Positions 1 through 12,099 of a stretch of DNA of 64,000 nt are shown here, in pieces. The number at the start of each line of letters is the position of its first letter. Position 1 is the stretch's first letter. Origin of the DNA: Pleodorina starrii (Eukaryota > Chlorophyta > Chlorophyceae > Chlamydomonadales > Volvocaceae); the NCBI GenBank assembly GCA_030267565.1, contig BRXU01000051.1:248001-312000 (forward strand). The letters are read 5' to 3'. The notes beneath the pieces are model-generated. The model saw only the letters and a program-made list of their open reading frames with translations. It ran no database searches and had not been told where the DNA came from. The position numbers and the translations under genes are program-made.

Positions 1-222
1 TATTAGCACATGGGCCCCTCGGTGGCGCGCCGCCAGGGCCCAGGCCGCGTTGCCCTCTCCGGCCCTCAGCCTGCGCCCCTTCCCCAGCCATGCAGTGCCT
101 TGGGCGCCTGCCCCTGCCCCTGCCCCTGCCCCTGCCCCTGCTCCTTTGATTTCCCCTCGCGTCCTCGGCCCCCACCCAACCTCTCACCGCACCGCACCTC
201 ACTCCACTCCACTCCACTCCAG

Positions 223-3200
223 GCACCCCCTTCACTGCCTCGGTCGAGATGGCGGAGGGCGGCGCCCTCACCTTCTCGTTCTTCCAACACGTGGCCGCAA
301 CCCGGTGAGTACGGCAGTACGGCACCTGCTTCGGCACCTAGAAACCACCATCTTGACTTCACTCACGTGTACCTGTGTGTGCGTGTTCGTCTGTGTGCGT
401 GTGCGTTCACGACAGCCCCACCGTCGCTTCGCGCGTGATGCGGTCACTGAGACCTGCAGATACTGGCACCTGCCGCCGCAGCGAGCGCAAAACGTCATTG
501 CGGCAAAGCCGCACGCGAAGTTAGCTGCGCACTGACACCTGCCGCCGCCTTGCGAGTGCAGCAAGTAAGGCCGCATGTGAAGCTCCCGCAAGTGAGCTGC
601 CCGTTCTCCTGCCTGCGCGTTCATGCGCTTTCTATTACTAAGGGTAGAACGACACACCGCGCGCGCGTGACGGCGCCCGTTCAATGCTGTCATTTGCATT
701 CGAAATGTATCTAGCTGCTCTGTCTCTCGGCGGGTACAAGTCCGTGTGGGTGCCTGTGCATGCGCATGAGTGTGTGTGCCTGTGTGCCCAGGAGGACAGT
801 AGACCTAGGAGTAGATAGTCTCTTTGATTGCATCGCACGGAGATCATCTGTGCGCCAACTACGCGCAATGCTCCCAATGCCCCCAACTCCGCCCAATGAC
901 CTCAACGCTTCTTCCAATACACACACAAGCAGCAGCAGCAGCAGTTACGGTACTGATCACGATGGGCCCACTTGAGACTCGTGACTCGTCATCGCTCTCA
1001 TCAACTGCTGGGAACCAACGCGCCTCCTACACTGCTCCTCCTTCACTGCTGCTGCTGCTGCAGGCAAGTGGTCAACCCCTTCGAGGAGGACGAGGTGGTT
1101 GGCATCACCAACTACCTGGACATCGGCCTCCAACTGACAACCGCCATTGGCCCCGGCGCCGCTGCCGCCGCCGCCGCGGCCGCGACGGCCAAGAGCCTCA
1201 TCCGCCCAGCCCGCTCCTCAGAGGCCATTGCCACCACCACCACCACCACTACAGCCACCACCGCCACCGGGGTGCAGTCAGGGCCCGGGTCAGGGCCCGG
1301 GTCAGCATCGGGTGTGGCGCCGCCTACGGCAGCGCCAGCGGCGACGGCGGCGGGTCGGGTCGCTGCGGGTGACGGGGGCGACGGCGCACAGCCCGCCACC
1401 ATCAATTTGGCTGCTTCGTGGCAGGTACCGTTATCCGTTATCCGTTATGTGTGTCGTACCAATGTCGTACAGTACAAGTAGCTGCAGGCCGCGGGGGAGG
1501 AGCTTGCGGGGGTAAGAACAGAGATACCGCAGCGAAGGGACGGAGACGGCGTTAGCGAGCGCGACCCTGGGGGTGGGGGTGGGGGTGTGTGGGGAGGGGA
1601 GTATGCGTGGGAGGTGAAGGATGGGAGGGCCCAGACATGCGGGTGGGAGAGGCTCAGTCCCGGGCCGAGGGACTGAGGGACTGAGGGTCCCGGCCTCCAA
1701 CCTACCACAACCTACCGGCGACCCGGACGCGAGAAAGGGGGGACACGAGCAACAGCAACAGCAACAGCAGCAGTAGCAGTAGCAGTAGCAAGGACAGCAG
1801 CAGCAGCAGCTCGGAGCACTTGACCCCTGGGAGCACTCTCCCATCCTTCCCTCGACCTCCCACTCCCCGTCTGCCCGCGTAGCAACCCCTCCTCAGCCAC
1901 CAGCTCCCGTGCGTCCCTTCCCGCACCGCTGTACTTCGTACCCAACCACTCAACCACCCAACCACCCGACCAACCCCCTTCCAGAACCTCTTGCCCCTCC
2001 ACACCCCCAACCACAACCCACCTCCTGACCCCCCCCCCCAGATCAACAAGAACTGGCTGCTCAAGGCGCGTGTGGGCAGCCAGGGTGCAGCGGCGGCGGT
2101 GGGTGCCCGGGTGTGGCACGCGGTGAGCGCCTACCTGACTGCCAGCGTATCGGTGGACTACGCGCACATGGCCAAGCCCCGGTGAGACAACCAGAGCCGT
2201 ATGTCTGTCCGTGTGTGTGTGGGGGGGGGGTGGGCGGGTGGGCGTTGGGAAGGGGGGATGGGGGCTATCCGCGTATCGGCCGGAGCCCGGATGGGAGGGG
2301 GGCTGAGTCAAAACCAAGGCGAGTCAAAACACAACACGCACACACGCACACGTGTCCAGGCCCGGGCGTGCTGGTAGAACAGCACCGCACCGCATCGGGT
2401 GTTCTGGACAAACTGGTGATGGATGGATGCATGGATGGATGGATGGTGCTGGACGGTGGATCGTCTTAGGTGTTTGGGTTTTGGGCATCGATAAGCGGAC
2501 AGGCTGGACATACGAGGGCAAAAGCAGAGGGAGAGGGAGAGGGGGGGGGTGAGAAAGCAGATACCGCAGCGAAGGGACGGGGACGGGGGGACGGCGTAAA
2601 CGAACGGACCCCCCGGAACCCACCGGGGGCAATGATTAGCAAACATGTAACATGTAACCAGGGGGGAAGGGTGTCGGAAGGGGGCTTGGTCGGCAGGGGG
2701 AGGTACACACCCCCACCTGCCCACGTGCTCGTAGCGGTAGTGACAGTCACCTTGGCAGTGAGGTGCAGCGGCAGGGGGGGGGAAAGGGGAAGAGGGGAAC
2801 GCGAAACACCGCCGTGCAGCCCGTGCTAATCAAGAACATGCACGACACGTGTGGTGTCGTACCCGCCCGCAGGTACGGCATGGAGCTGTGCGTGGAGAAC
2901 TTTGGGCCGCTGCGGTACGAGCGGGGGGCGGATGACGTGGCAGCTGGGCGGGCGCTGCTGCAGCGACACGAGGCGTCGACGCAGGACCTGGACAACTTTG
3001 CGGGGCGGGGGGTGCTGGTGAGTGGGTGATCGTGATTGTGAGGGTGGGGGGGTGGGGGGGTGGGGGGGTTGCGAAGCGGGGCAGGGGGGGTATCGTACCG
3101 TCCTAAAGATGACACCGCAACGTTGGAACGGAGGCGACGGGCTGGGGCGGGGCGGAGGCGGCAGGCTGGGGTTGCTTCTCTGAGCTTTGCCGCCAGGAAA

Positions 3201-3607
3201 GAGTGGGGCGGCGGGGGCCTTCGGGATGTTTGGGGCGGGTTTGTCAGGAGAGGGTCCTCGAGGAGCGGAGTCGATCACGACGCTCCATCACTACCGGTAC
3301 TTCGGTCCGCGGTTTGCAAAAGCCTCCTGGGCCTCCTGGCTGGGGTGTGCATCTGCGGCTTCCCCGCTGCCTCCTGGCTGTGTGGATACGGTACACGTCG
3401 CGCCTTAGTAACATTGGTTCTGTCGTACTGCCGTACTGCGTGATATGAGGCCGCAACCGTACCGTGGTCTTGACCTCGCACGTTGCACACTGAATGCTGC
3501 ACTGATTGCAGATCCGGCGCTCCACCAAGCACAACACCACCGACCGCACCGGCGCCGGCGGCGGCCGCCTGGAGCAGGAGCGGCGCCGGGTGGCGATGCT
3601 GATGTAG
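223..3607 (+). CDS. Partial multi-exon gene of unknown family, beta-strand-rich protein
   Basis: Five exons join in phase: 223-304, 1064-1424, 2042-2181, 2873-3017 and 3512 onward. Each internal exon is bounded by AG/GT, with donors GTGAGT, GTACCG, GTGAGA and GTGAGT. The first visible exon has an acceptor at 221-222, so the gene starts before the window. The protein reads into VVNPFEEDEVVGITNYLDIG, then an Ala/Thr/Gly-rich insert, then short alternating polar/hydrophobic stretches (INKNWLLKARVG, AYLTASVSVDYAH, YGMELCVENFG) that look like beta strands. The last exon is Arg-rich and reaches a TAG at 3605-3607 unless it is spliced before that. A membrane beta-barrel-like protein such as a DNAJC11/DUF3395 relative is possible because YGK motifs follow downstream, but that is a guess. 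Splicing is well supported; function is unknown. Confidence 0.6.
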
Positions 3608-4610
3608 TACAGTACGGCGGAGTGTGTACGGCAAGGTGCACGACGCTTCGTCATCCGCGGCCGGCACGGTTTGGGGGCCGCTGCAGTTCCGGTCCCGGGT
3701 GTAGTATCTCATGGATGAATATGGGGTCTTCCCTGACATCCACCCATGGGCCTTCTTTGGTGAGATACAACACCGGGGGCTTATGCGTGTATGCGTATTG
3801 TCATGTACGAGTACGAATAAGTACGAATGGGACTTTCTCTTCCCGGACATTCATAACCCGCGGGAACTTCTATGTGACATACAACAATAATGGGGTCTTT
3901 GTTGAAATGTGCTTGGATCCTTGGAGATCTGGGATGACTGAGGGAAACCAGGGCTCTGCAGGGCGGCGTCGTACCAGCAGTACCTACCGGCAGTATACAG
4001 TACAGCAGCAGCAACACCAGTACGGTGCAAACGTGCAATGTAAGTAGTAGCGGGATTTGTTCCCGCGCGGGAGCTTGGTGTGGTTCGATACGTCATCCCG
4101 ATCGGAAGTCCGGTCGATGGAGGCCGTGCTGGGGTGCCGGCTCGGTGCTTGGCGACTTAATGTGTGCGGGTCCCGACCCACGGGTCTTTCCTGCCTGGTG
4201 GTTCCTGGGCTTGGGGCAGGTCGCGCTACTACTGCCAAGTCACACGTCATCATCATCATCACACGTAGAGATGGGTTCCCATATACGGTCACCGACTGGG
4301 TTACCTCATTGGGTTACTGCTGGTGCACGCTGGGTTGCCGTACATACGACATATGAAGTACAATTAGCGTGGTCGACGGAAAATCTCTCCCCTGCTCTCT
4401 CCGGAGAAGTGCCTTCTGGGACATCGTAACTGTGTGTACGGCAAGCTGCCCGAGCTGTCCAGCTTCCGCCCTTGCCAGGGTCCCGTCTGGAGCACACTGT
4501 ACCAATATGTAACGATAACGGTTGGTACGGCATGTCATGCCGCATGGTCTGTTCATACAGACCACGAGAACGGCGGAGTGACACAACCCAGCTCGGCTGC
4601 AAAGATGGGC
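3608..4610 (+). other. Exon-like segments downstream of the first gene
   Basis: Two pieces look coding but could not be joined. At about 3705-3752 an acceptor-like TAG precedes YLMDEYGVFPDIHPWAFF and a GTGAGA donor follows. At about 4430-4610 one frame stays open with VYGKLPELSSFRPCQ and ends at TAG. A related VYGK string occurs near 3625. They may be terminal exons of the gene above or a second small gene. A TGTAA, the usual chlorophyte polyadenylation signal, lies at about 4508. Confidence 0.3.
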
Positions 4611-4783
4611 TAGCCAGCCGTGCGCCGTCCGCCGGGTCCACATCTCCACAAGCGCATGTCGGTTGCACTGGTCCCGTATCCCCCCGGGCTCCGGCCTCCC
4701 CCCCTCGGCACGCCTGCATGCACGGGCCGGCCCATGTACGCACCCGTGACCCGTCACAGTCACGCGCGTTTTCGGAGCGCCTT

Positions 4784-4957
4784 TCTCCCTTCCCTCCCTT
4801 CCCTCCCTTCCCTCCCTTCCCTCCCTTCCCTTCCCTTCCCTTCCCTTCCCTTCCCTTCCCTTCCCTTCCCTTCCCTTCCCTTCCCTTCCCTCCCTTCCCT
4901 TCCCTTCCCTCCCTTCCCTCCCTTCCCTCCCTTCCCTCCCTTCCCTCCCTTCCCTCC
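4784..4957. repeat. (CCCTT/CCCTC)n microsatellite
   Basis: About 175 bp of TTCCC and TTCCCTCCC units, strictly pyrimidine on the plus strand. The long frames across it, such as repeated GREGREG on the minus strand, are products of the repeat and not genes. Confidence 0.95.
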
Positions 4958-5781
4958 GTGGTCCGCTCGTAATTGCAAACAGAATCCAAAATTGCGAACC
5001 AACGACCCCTAACGACCCAATCGCCGCACACACGCGCACGCAGCTCAGCGGCGCGCGCTTCGTCCTGTGTTGCTGTTCGGAGGGCAGGTTGGGAGTTGCT
5101 TCCTGGCATGCGATGTGCAGACCTTGGGCGGCGTCTGTTGAGGGTGCTGCCAACTAAGTACCGGTAGCGCTAACCAGCCCGATCGAGAGGGCGGCACCGC
5201 TGCGTCCTGGGGCGTGAGCCCCGTCGCGTGATTATCGAAGTCACCAAGACGTGAACCTACCTGGCTGCTCGACCTCGGAGATCAATGTAAACAATTATTG
5301 CGATGAGGTTTCGCTTTTCGGTTTCGAGAGCTCGTGAATTGGCGGAACTTTGGTCCCTGGAACCCGGGAGCCGCCCGTGACGCGGGCTGCTGCCGCCCGT
5401 GACCGCCAAACCGCCCTGCAGGGCCCAACATAATTTGACCCGTGACCCTGCCGTGACGACCTTATCCTTACAATCAAACCACAAGGGGCTTCATGCATAT
5501 CGGGTACCGACAAGACGTGCTTTTTGGTACTTCTCTAAGCGCACATAACATGTCATGTATAAAACAAAAGCGCGTTCTTAGTCTAGTCCCGATGTCCGAG
5601 ACCAACAAGCTGGGCTCGGTCGGGTCCGCGCGATAGCGCTGCGGCGCGGCTTTCGATGTGTTATCATTATTTAAAAATATTTACGCAATGCTTTCTATCC
5701 AGCTCGGTGGTTTGGTTGCAACCTGATACAGCATTCCGCTATTAGCTATTAGCCAAATCGCGCGGCTTTCTTGTCTCTCCT
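4958..5781. other. Intergenic stretch with a TATA-like motif
   Basis: No convincing coding frame. The DNA becomes AT-richer towards 5530-5760. A TATAAAA at 5558-5564 lies about 220 bp before the ATG at 5782 and could serve the repeat-rich ORF there. Nothing else was recognised. Confidence 0.4.
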
Positions 5782-7821
5782 ATGGAGGAGGAGGCGCAGC
5801 AGAACAGGCAAAAGCCGCGGCGGCGGCGGCTATTGCTGGGGTGGGCGCTGGGCGTAACACACGGGCCGGCGGGGCCGTCGCAGGCTACGAGGCAGACGCG
5901 GCCGTTGCCTCCAGGGATGCTCCAGCCGAAGCGGCCGAAGCGACCACCACGGCCGCCGGAGACTGTGCCGCCGCCGTCTCTGCTGGCAGAGCCGCCACCT
6001 GCCGCCGCGGGCAGCGCCGCCACCGTCTCCATGGCAGCACAATGGCCGCCGCGGCGGGCAGCACCACCGCTGCCACCGGCGGCGCCGCCACTGCCGCCGT
6101 CGGCGGCGCTGCCGCTGCCGCCGCGGGCAGCACCGCGGCTGCCGCCACGGGCGGCGGCAGCACCGCGACCGTCGCCGCCGCCGCGGGCAGCACCGCTGCC
6201 GCCGCCGGAGGCAGCACCGCGACCACCTCTGCGGGCAGTGCCGCCGCCGCCGCCGCGGGCAGCACAGCGGCCGCCGCCACGGGCGGCGCCGCCGCCGCCG
6301 CCGCGGGCAGCACAGCGGCCGCCGCCACGGGCGGCGCCGCCGCCGCCGCCGCGGGCAGCATCGCGGCCGCCGCCACGGCAAGCACCGCCGCCGCCGCCGC
6401 AGCAAGCACCGCTGGGGCTGCCGCCATCGCCCGCAGCACCTCAGCCACGAATATTGCCGTCGACGTGCAGAGTCTTTAAGCCACGTACAAGGGAGTGGCA
6501 GCACAAGTCGTCGCCGAAGCTGCCCGCAGCCGCCAGGGAGAATCGGGCATCACGCAAAGCGTGGGAGGCGGGGCGGGAGGCTGACAGGCTGGCCCGGCGC
6601 GCTGAGCGGGCTTGGAAGGGCCTGAAGAAGCGCCACAGCCAGAGGAGCCAAGCTGCACTGAAGCGAGCCAAGAGCTGCAGGAAGGAGGCCCGAAAGGCGG
6701 ACAGGCGGGCGAAGCAGCTCCAGAGAAGGCTGAGGAAGCGGCTGCAGCCACGGCGGCCGAAGCGACAGCGGCCGCAGCCACAGCAGCCGAAGCGGCAGCG
6801 GCCGCCGCAGCCGCCGCCGCCGCAGCCGCCGCAGCCGCCGCCGCCGCCGCCGCCGCCGCAGCAGCAGCAGCAGCAGCCGCAGCAGCGGGTGCAGCCCCCG
6901 CAGTGGCCGCAGCCACAGCAGCCGAAGCGGCAGCGGCCGCAGCTGCCGCCGCCACCGCCGCCGCCGCCGCAGCAGCAGCAGCCGCCACAGCCGCCGCAGC
7001 AGCGGGTGCAGCCGCCGCAGCGGCCGCAGCCACAGCAGCCGGAGCGGCAGCGGTCGCAGCAGCCGCAGCAGCAGCAGCCGCAGCAGCAGCAGCCGCAGCA
7101 GCGGGTGCAGCCGCCGCAGCGGCCGCAGCCTCAGCAGCCGAAGCGGCAGCGGCCGCAGCTGCCGCCGCCGCCGCCGCCGCCGCCGCAGCAGCAGCAGCCG
7201 CCACAGCCGCCGCAGCAGCGGGTGCAGCCGCCGCAGCGGCCGCAGCCACAGCAGCCGAAGCGGCAGCGGCCGCAGCTGCCGCCGCCGCCGCCGCAGCCGC
7301 TGCCGCCGCCGCAGCCGCCGCAGCGGCCGCAGCCACAGGAGCCGAAGCGGCAGCGGCCGCTGCTGCCGCCGCCGCCGCAGCAGCCGCCGCAGCCGCAGCC
7401 GCAGCCGCAGCAACATCGGGTGCAGCCGCCGCAGCCACAGAGGCCAAAGCGGCAGCCGCCGCAGCCGCAGCCGCAGCCACAGCAGCGGTTGCAGCCGCAG
7501 CAGCCAAAGCGGCCGAAGCGGCAGCCGCGGCCGCAGCAGCAGCAGGAGCCGCTGCATCCACAGCCGTCGCTACCCACACCGCCGCTGCCGATGATCTTAT
7601 CACCGCCGCCGTCACTTCTGCCACCGCCGCCGCCCCGGTGGATTGTGCTTTCAAAATCACAGCTCAAGCCACTGCAGCAGCCGCAGCAGTCACATCTGCA
7701 GCCACAGCCGCTGCCGCTGCAGGCCCCCGGGCAGCCGCACGGGTGCACCAGCAGCAGCAGCAGCAGCGACAGGTCCCAGCCGCCACACCCGCCGGGCCGG
7801 AGCAGCTTCTGGGAAGGCTGA
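5782..7821 (+). CDS. Pro/Gln/Arg-rich low-complexity ORF (679 aa)
   Basis: An ATG at 5782 opens a frame of 679 codons. Residues 1-60 are basic. Residues about 90-215 are Pro/Ala/Arg repeats. Residues about 240-320 form a basic, possibly coiled-coil stretch rich in Lys, Arg and Ala. The rest is a tandem module with [19 protein letters not shown] and poly-P/poly-Q runs. The other plus frame is open as Ala-rich protein over 5841-6479 and 6612-8267, and minus-strand frames are also open as poly-Ala, because GCC/CCG/CAG repeats contain almost no stops. This frame was chosen because it has its own ATG, a TATA-like motif upstream and a non-repeat basic segment. No known domain is visible. It may not be translated. 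Confidence 0.35.
   Translation: MEEEAQQNRQKPRRRRLLLGWALGVTHGPAGPSQATRQTRPLPPGMLQPKRPKRPPRPPETVPPPSLLAEPPPAAAGSAATVSMAAQWPPRRAAPPLPPAAPPLPPSAALPLPPRAAPRLPPRAAAAPRPSPPPRAAPLPPPEAAPRPPLRAVPPPPPRAAQRPPPRAAPPPPPRAAQRPPPRAAPPPPPRAASRPPPRQAPPPPPQQAPLGLPPSPAAPQPRILPSTCRVFKPRTREWQHKSSPKLPAAARENRASRKAWEAGREADRLARRAERAWKGLKKRHSQRSQAALKRAKSCRKEARKADRRAKQLQRRLRKRLQPRRPKRQRPQPQQPKRQRPPQPPPPQPPQPPPPPPPPQQQQQQPQQRVQPPQWPQPQQPKRQRPQLPPPPPPPPQQQQPPQPPQQRVQPPQRPQPQQPERQRSQQPQQQQPQQQQPQQRVQPPQRPQPQQPKRQRPQLPPPPPPPPQQQQPPQPPQQRVQPPQRPQPQQPKRQRPQLPPPPPQPLPPPQPPQRPQPQEPKRQRPLLPPPPQQPPQPQPQPQQHRVQPPQPQRPKRQPPQPQPQPQQRLQPQQPKRPKRQPRPQQQQEPLHPQPSLPTPPLPMILSPPPSLLPPPPPRWIVLSKSQLKPLQQPQQSHLQPQPLPLQAPGQPHGCTSSSSSSDRSQPPHPPGRSSFWEG
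6030..7560. repeat. GCC/CAG-type trinucleotide and minisatellite block
   Basis: Imperfect triplet repeats dominate. Within them, about 100-120-bp modules recur near 6884, 7001, 7099, 7214 and 7409. The block generates long open frames on both strands. Confidence 0.85.
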
Positions 7822-8302
7822 GACAGGGGAAGAGGGGATGCTGCAGGATCAGCAGAAGCGGGCAGCACAGGAATGTTGGCGGCGGCAGTGGCGGCAGTGA
7901 TGGCGGCGGCGGCGGGCAAGGGCTCTGGATCAGACACCACAGCAATCACAACCGCAGCAGCAGCAGTGCTTGCAGCCGCCGCCGTTTCTGCAACCCCCGT
8001 CACCATTTCCACCCGACCACCGCCGCCGCCATCGTTGCTACGAGCACCGCGGCTGTCGCTCGCACAAGCCGCCGCCACAGCGATTGCAGCCACAGCCACA
8101 GCAGCCATTTCATCAGCAGCAGTGGGTGCGGCAGCGGTGGCCGAGGCAGTACCCGCAGCAGCAGTTGTGGCAACAACTTCTGTCTGATGTCCGGGAGGTT
8201 GAGAAAACTGTCGATGTCCTCACGCACCCCTGCCGCTGTATGTCGCAGCCGCAGCCACAACAGCTAACACCGCCAATGCAGCGGCCCCACAAGACATGTT
8301 AA

Positions 8303-9520
8303 GGGCCTGGCCTCCCGGACTGTGTCTCTTGCGCATGCATCAACGGTGCGGCGCCGTGTCGTCAGTCACAGAGTGCTCTCAATGTCTATTTTGCGGCTAA
8401 GGCGGAAAGCATTTACATAGGTAAGACGTCACCGAGCAAGGAAAGTGTAGGTACAATGTGGGTACGGTATGTAGCAGGCTTCTGAGCCCTTTCTGGCGTT
8501 TGTTTGTTTGTTTGTTTATATATAACGCCAGCAGGAGCCACGTCAAATGTTCGGTTTATTTGGGGATTGAGCCGCGCGCGGTGATACGCGTGGCTGAAGG
8601 CAGGGCTGGAGCTGCAACCCAGCGGGCTATCGAGTTTCGGGGCTGTACGGCACCGTACGGCTGCACTTCACGTCGTGAGGGCGGGGCCCAGACGACGTTT
8701 GCTTGTGTTGCGAAATCGACCACGAGCCACGACATGCACCGGAACACCAGCACATGACAGGGTATGTACTCTCTCGGCTCGCACCTTGAGGATAAGTTCT
8801 TAGATTTCTATCGGTCCGTTTGGCTGGCTGGCTGGCTGGCTGGAAGACGGTCTGTGGCTGCCGTGTCTTGGCATGTCCTGCTGACGTGCACAATTTTGGG
8901 CCCGTGGGTCGGCCCCAGGGGAGCGCTGATAGCGGGGCGAAGGAGGGGGGAGGACAAAAAGGATGGGACTGCAGAGGTGGAACGGACGGGGCGGGGGGCG
9001 GCGGGGGGGGAGAGGTTGGGGTGCCATTAGCGAAGAGGTCCGGGCCCCGCCCTGCCTAGCGCCCGCCCTCCATATGCCTCTTCGAAACCATCCATGTGTC
9101 ATCTAACGATGAAGCAACCGTCACAACATATATCAGGTTGAGTGCTTCGAAACACGATGCTTAGCTGGCTGGCGGCTGCTTATACGGCATATGCTGTTGT
9201 TGGGTTTGGTTGTTCATTCGTGCGGCCGTCTCCACCGTGATTCTAAGATGCGAGGTCTGCTACTTCTGGCAAGATTTGGGATATTGTTGTGCTGGCGGCA
9301 ATTGTAGCTCTGGAACGAGGGCGGCAGTTGCTTTGCAAGTCCCAGGCAGCCGCGCCTGATCAAGGTTTTTGCGATCGAGTAGGGGTTAGTATCGAAGCAG
9401 CTTTTTGGGAGCGTCTACGCTGTTTTGCGCTCGTTAGAGACGCCCGCGCGAACTGGGATGAGGTCCCAAGCACCCACCCTTTCCTCCACACGGACGCGAA
9501 CGGCCATATCCGTGCCAGCC
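8303..9520. other. Intergenic, no gene recognised
   Basis: Contains (GTTT)n followed by TATATATA near 8503-8523 and (GGCT)n at about 8822-8842. One short frame at 9289-9531 looks weakly coding but matches nothing known to me. Confidence 0.5.
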
Positions 9521-9706
9521 TGCCACATTAGGCAGTGCCTTAGAACTAACCGCCGGTGGGTCCCATGGGACCAACCCTCCCTCAATGATGAGCGGACACG
9601 AGGGAGGGTGCTGGTCTGCAGTCGGCAGGCACGTGAGCTTCTGAGTTGGCTCAGAATGCGCCAGCGCAGGACCCTAATGGTCCCTCATTGTAACTCTCGC
9701 ATCCTA
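9521..9706 (+). repeat. Dispersed 186-bp repeat, copy 1
   Basis: The reverse complement of 25542-25727 matches over its whole length with few differences. It begins tgccacattaggcagtgcc and ends near catccta. A shorter relative of its end lies near 14510-14535. Nature unknown, probably a non-autonomous element or part of one. Confidence 0.75.
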
Positions 9707-9847
9707 CTTACTAATTAGCAAAACCGTCAACTAACGAACTAACCAATCGGGGTTCCGGCATCAGGGGTTGGAGGGCGGGGGGATGGCTGGGCATGCTCCT
9801 TGTGCCAGACCTCACCTCACGGTGGGGGGGGCTGATGGCCCTGCCAG

Positions 9848-10211
9848 CCCACATTACATTTCCCATTACAATGCGAACCAGTCAGCATCCCCCCTCCCTT
9901 ATCCGGCCCCGCCTGCGTCCGCTGGCGGCAGCGATGGTAGTGGTTTTTAGCACACGCCAGTTGGTGGCAAAACCACAAACGCATCAAACATGTCGTACAG
10001 TACGGCACCATTGTCGCCGCCAGAGCTTCCGCATGCCCCCATGCCGGCAGCACTTGCTCCGTCGCGCACTGCTCCGAACCGCCTCACTCCCTCCCCCCTC
10101 CCTCCGTCCCTCCCCCCTCCCTCTCTGCCGTGGTGCAACTCGGACACACGTTGAATCTGGAGCATTTGCAAAGCCATCCACGCGTGCCGTTGTCTCCAAA
10201 GGAACAGTGCG
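9848..10211 (+). repeat. Direct repeat copy 1 (partner 12548-12915)
   Basis: Shares with 12548-12915 the order of motifs from fcccattacaatgc-like start through the ctgtcgccgcc, catgccggcagcac and gtggtgcaactcgg segments to aaaggaacattgcggtgtc-like ends. Many small differences indicate an old duplication. It abuts the inverted repeat that starts at 10212. Confidence 0.7.
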
Positions 10212-11255
10212 GTGTCGAGGCCCGCAAGATGAAGCTTATCGGGGCTATGGGGCATTTGAACACACGGGCTCAAAGCGTGTGCCTGGATGACTTGATGTCC
10301 GTTACGTGTGAAGATGGGTTGGCGGCGATCGTCCTATCTCAAGTGACGGAGCAGAGGCCGGTTGGCTGCGGGTTAACCAACCAGCGTGGATTAATGTCCC
10401 CAGGCACTGCTATTTCCCCGTTCAGCAGTTGACTGCGTTTCATTGTTTCTGCAGAAACAACCAGCCCGTCCCGGGTGAGGGGCATACCGCACCCACGGGG
10501 CCTGGGCAGGCCCCCCCCCCAGGCCAACCAAAGGCCACTGCTTACTGGCGAGCAGATTTGGCAGCTGAACTTGCAGCTGGCGGCACAAGCCCAGGCGCTC
10601 GGAGAGGAATCATCACCTCCCACGAAACGGCCAAAGCTGACGCTCGTACAGCAACTGAAAAGGACACGCTGGCGCGGCAAGGTTTGCTACAGGATTGCGG
10701 GGACCATGCGGCTGTCGTGACTAGAACTGTAGGTTAAGTTCCTGTACACAGGACCTGGCGGACCATATCGATGAGGAGCTTCAGCACGAGACAGCCGCAT
10801 GATCCCGCATTCCTGTAGCATACCTTGCCGCGCCAACGTTGTTGCTGTACGAGCGTCGGTTTTGGCCTCTTCTTGGGCGGTGATGAGGGCTCTCCGAGCG
10901 TCTGGACTTGTGCTGCAAGCTTCAAGTTCAGTTGCCAGATCTGCTCGCCAGTAAGCAGGGGCCTTGGGTAGGGCTGGGGCACCTGCCCAGGCCCCGTGGG
11001 TCCGGTATGTCCCTCACCCGGGACGGGCTGGTTGTTTCTGCAGAAACAAACGCAGTCAACTGCTGAACGGGGCAAGAACAGTGCCTGGGGACGTTAAACC
11101 ACAGCCAACCCGCCTCTGCTGCATAACGTGAGATAGGATGGTCGCCGCCAACCCAGCTCCACAAGTAACGAACAAGTCATCCAGGCACGCGCTTTGGGCC
11201 CGTGTGTTCAAATGCCCCATAGCCCCGATAAGCTCCATCTTGCGGGCCTCGACAC
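10212..11255. repeat. 1-kb inverted repeat with about 470-510-bp arms
   Basis: The arm 10212 to about 10722 is the diverged reverse complement of about 10783-11255, with roughly 60 bp between. Both arms can encode a peptide containing RPLLTGEQIWQLNL and a KRPK tract (plus strand in the left arm, minus strand in the right arm). Both carry the perfect palindrome ttgtttctgcagaaacaa at 10443-10460 and 11032-11049. It looks like an inverted duplication of an element fragment. Its protein family was not recognised. Confidence 0.8.
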
Positions 11256-11748
11256 ACGACGCTTCGCAAAGGGCTTGGCTTCCTTGGTCCTGGTTGTGTT
11301 GTTGTGCGTGGCAACGCAGGGGAAACAGAGTTGCCGTTGGGTAATGAAAGCAGAGTGGCGGGGCAAAGGGGATATGGGAGCAGTGATGGCTGTCGAGGGG
11401 GCGGAAAATGGATGCCTCCCTGAGTCCCTGTACATTGCCTCTTCTCTGCGAGCCGAATTCTTCATAGCGGGCTGATACGTCCCCTTGTGTACCCCCGCAC
11501 TGTAATTCGAGGTGGCACGTACCTTGCACAAGCGCAGGACCACATCGCACAACCGAATAATCGAACTTTAGCCCACGGGAGCAGCTGACGAATCGGGCAT
11601 CCGTTTCAGCTGAGTTTCCAGCATGACTGGCCCATGATGCGATTGCTTCCCTTGCTTCAGTCCTGGCATTCTGGCGCCAACAGGTGGCCATCCTCGTGGG
11701 GGCGCCGAAGGCGGCTAATATTTCGACGCACGCTTTTCGCAGATTCAT
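11056..11748 (-). CDS. Hypothetical ORF running into the inverted repeat
   Basis: An ATG at 11748 on the minus strand opens about 230 codons. The first 110 residues have ordinary composition (MNLRKACVEILAAFGAPTR at the start). The last 70 lie inside the right arm of the inverted repeat and match the peptide of the left arm. No family was recognised. It is most likely a transposon gene fragment. Confidence 0.3.
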   Translation of the reverse strand: MNLRKACVEILAAFGAPTRMATCWRQNARTEAREAIASWASHAGNSAETDARFVSCSRGLKFDYSVVRCGPALVQGTCHLELQCGGTQGDVSARYEEFGSQRRGNVQGLREASIFRPLDSHHCSHIPFAPPLCFHYPTATLFPLRCHAQQHNQDQGSQALCEASCVEARKMELIGAMGHLNTRAQSACLDDLFVTCGAGLAATILSHVMQQRRVGCGLTSPGTVLAPFSS

Positions 11749-12099
11749 TATCACATTAGAGAATATTTGGCTAGCCTACTCGACGTCTCAAGTGCATGAA
11801 ACTAAAGGGGAAGTCAAGTGTACGCGTATGATAAGTATACCTGTGTTACGAGAATAAGTCTAATGTCCGTTGTCCGAAACTGTCAGTTCGTCCTAAAGTC
11901 CTGTATACTATGGAGTCTTGGTGGGAAAGCAGCTTTTTATGCTCTTTCCCGCCCGCCCAAACGGGCGATTGGATCCTGGGCGCTGGGCAAAATCCGAAAT
12001 GGGACGATTGGATCTGGCGCCAACCGACTTGCGAGTGATTGCCGACGCAGTTTGAATTACGAGTTACATCCGGAGATTGCTCTCCGTGGATAGGATACT

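Noticed and set aside
1064..1100. Bestrophin-like NPF motif in the first gene
   Set aside because: NPFEED recalls a bestrophin motif, but the surrounding sequence does not fit that family.
4306..5153. Minus-strand Gly/Arg/Glu repeat ORFs
   Set aside because: They result from the CCCTT microsatellite and have no supporting motifs.
6476..7660. Minus-strand poly-Ala ORF of 394 codons
   Set aside because: Triplet-repeat artefact with GC-rich reverse frames; no ATG context or domain.
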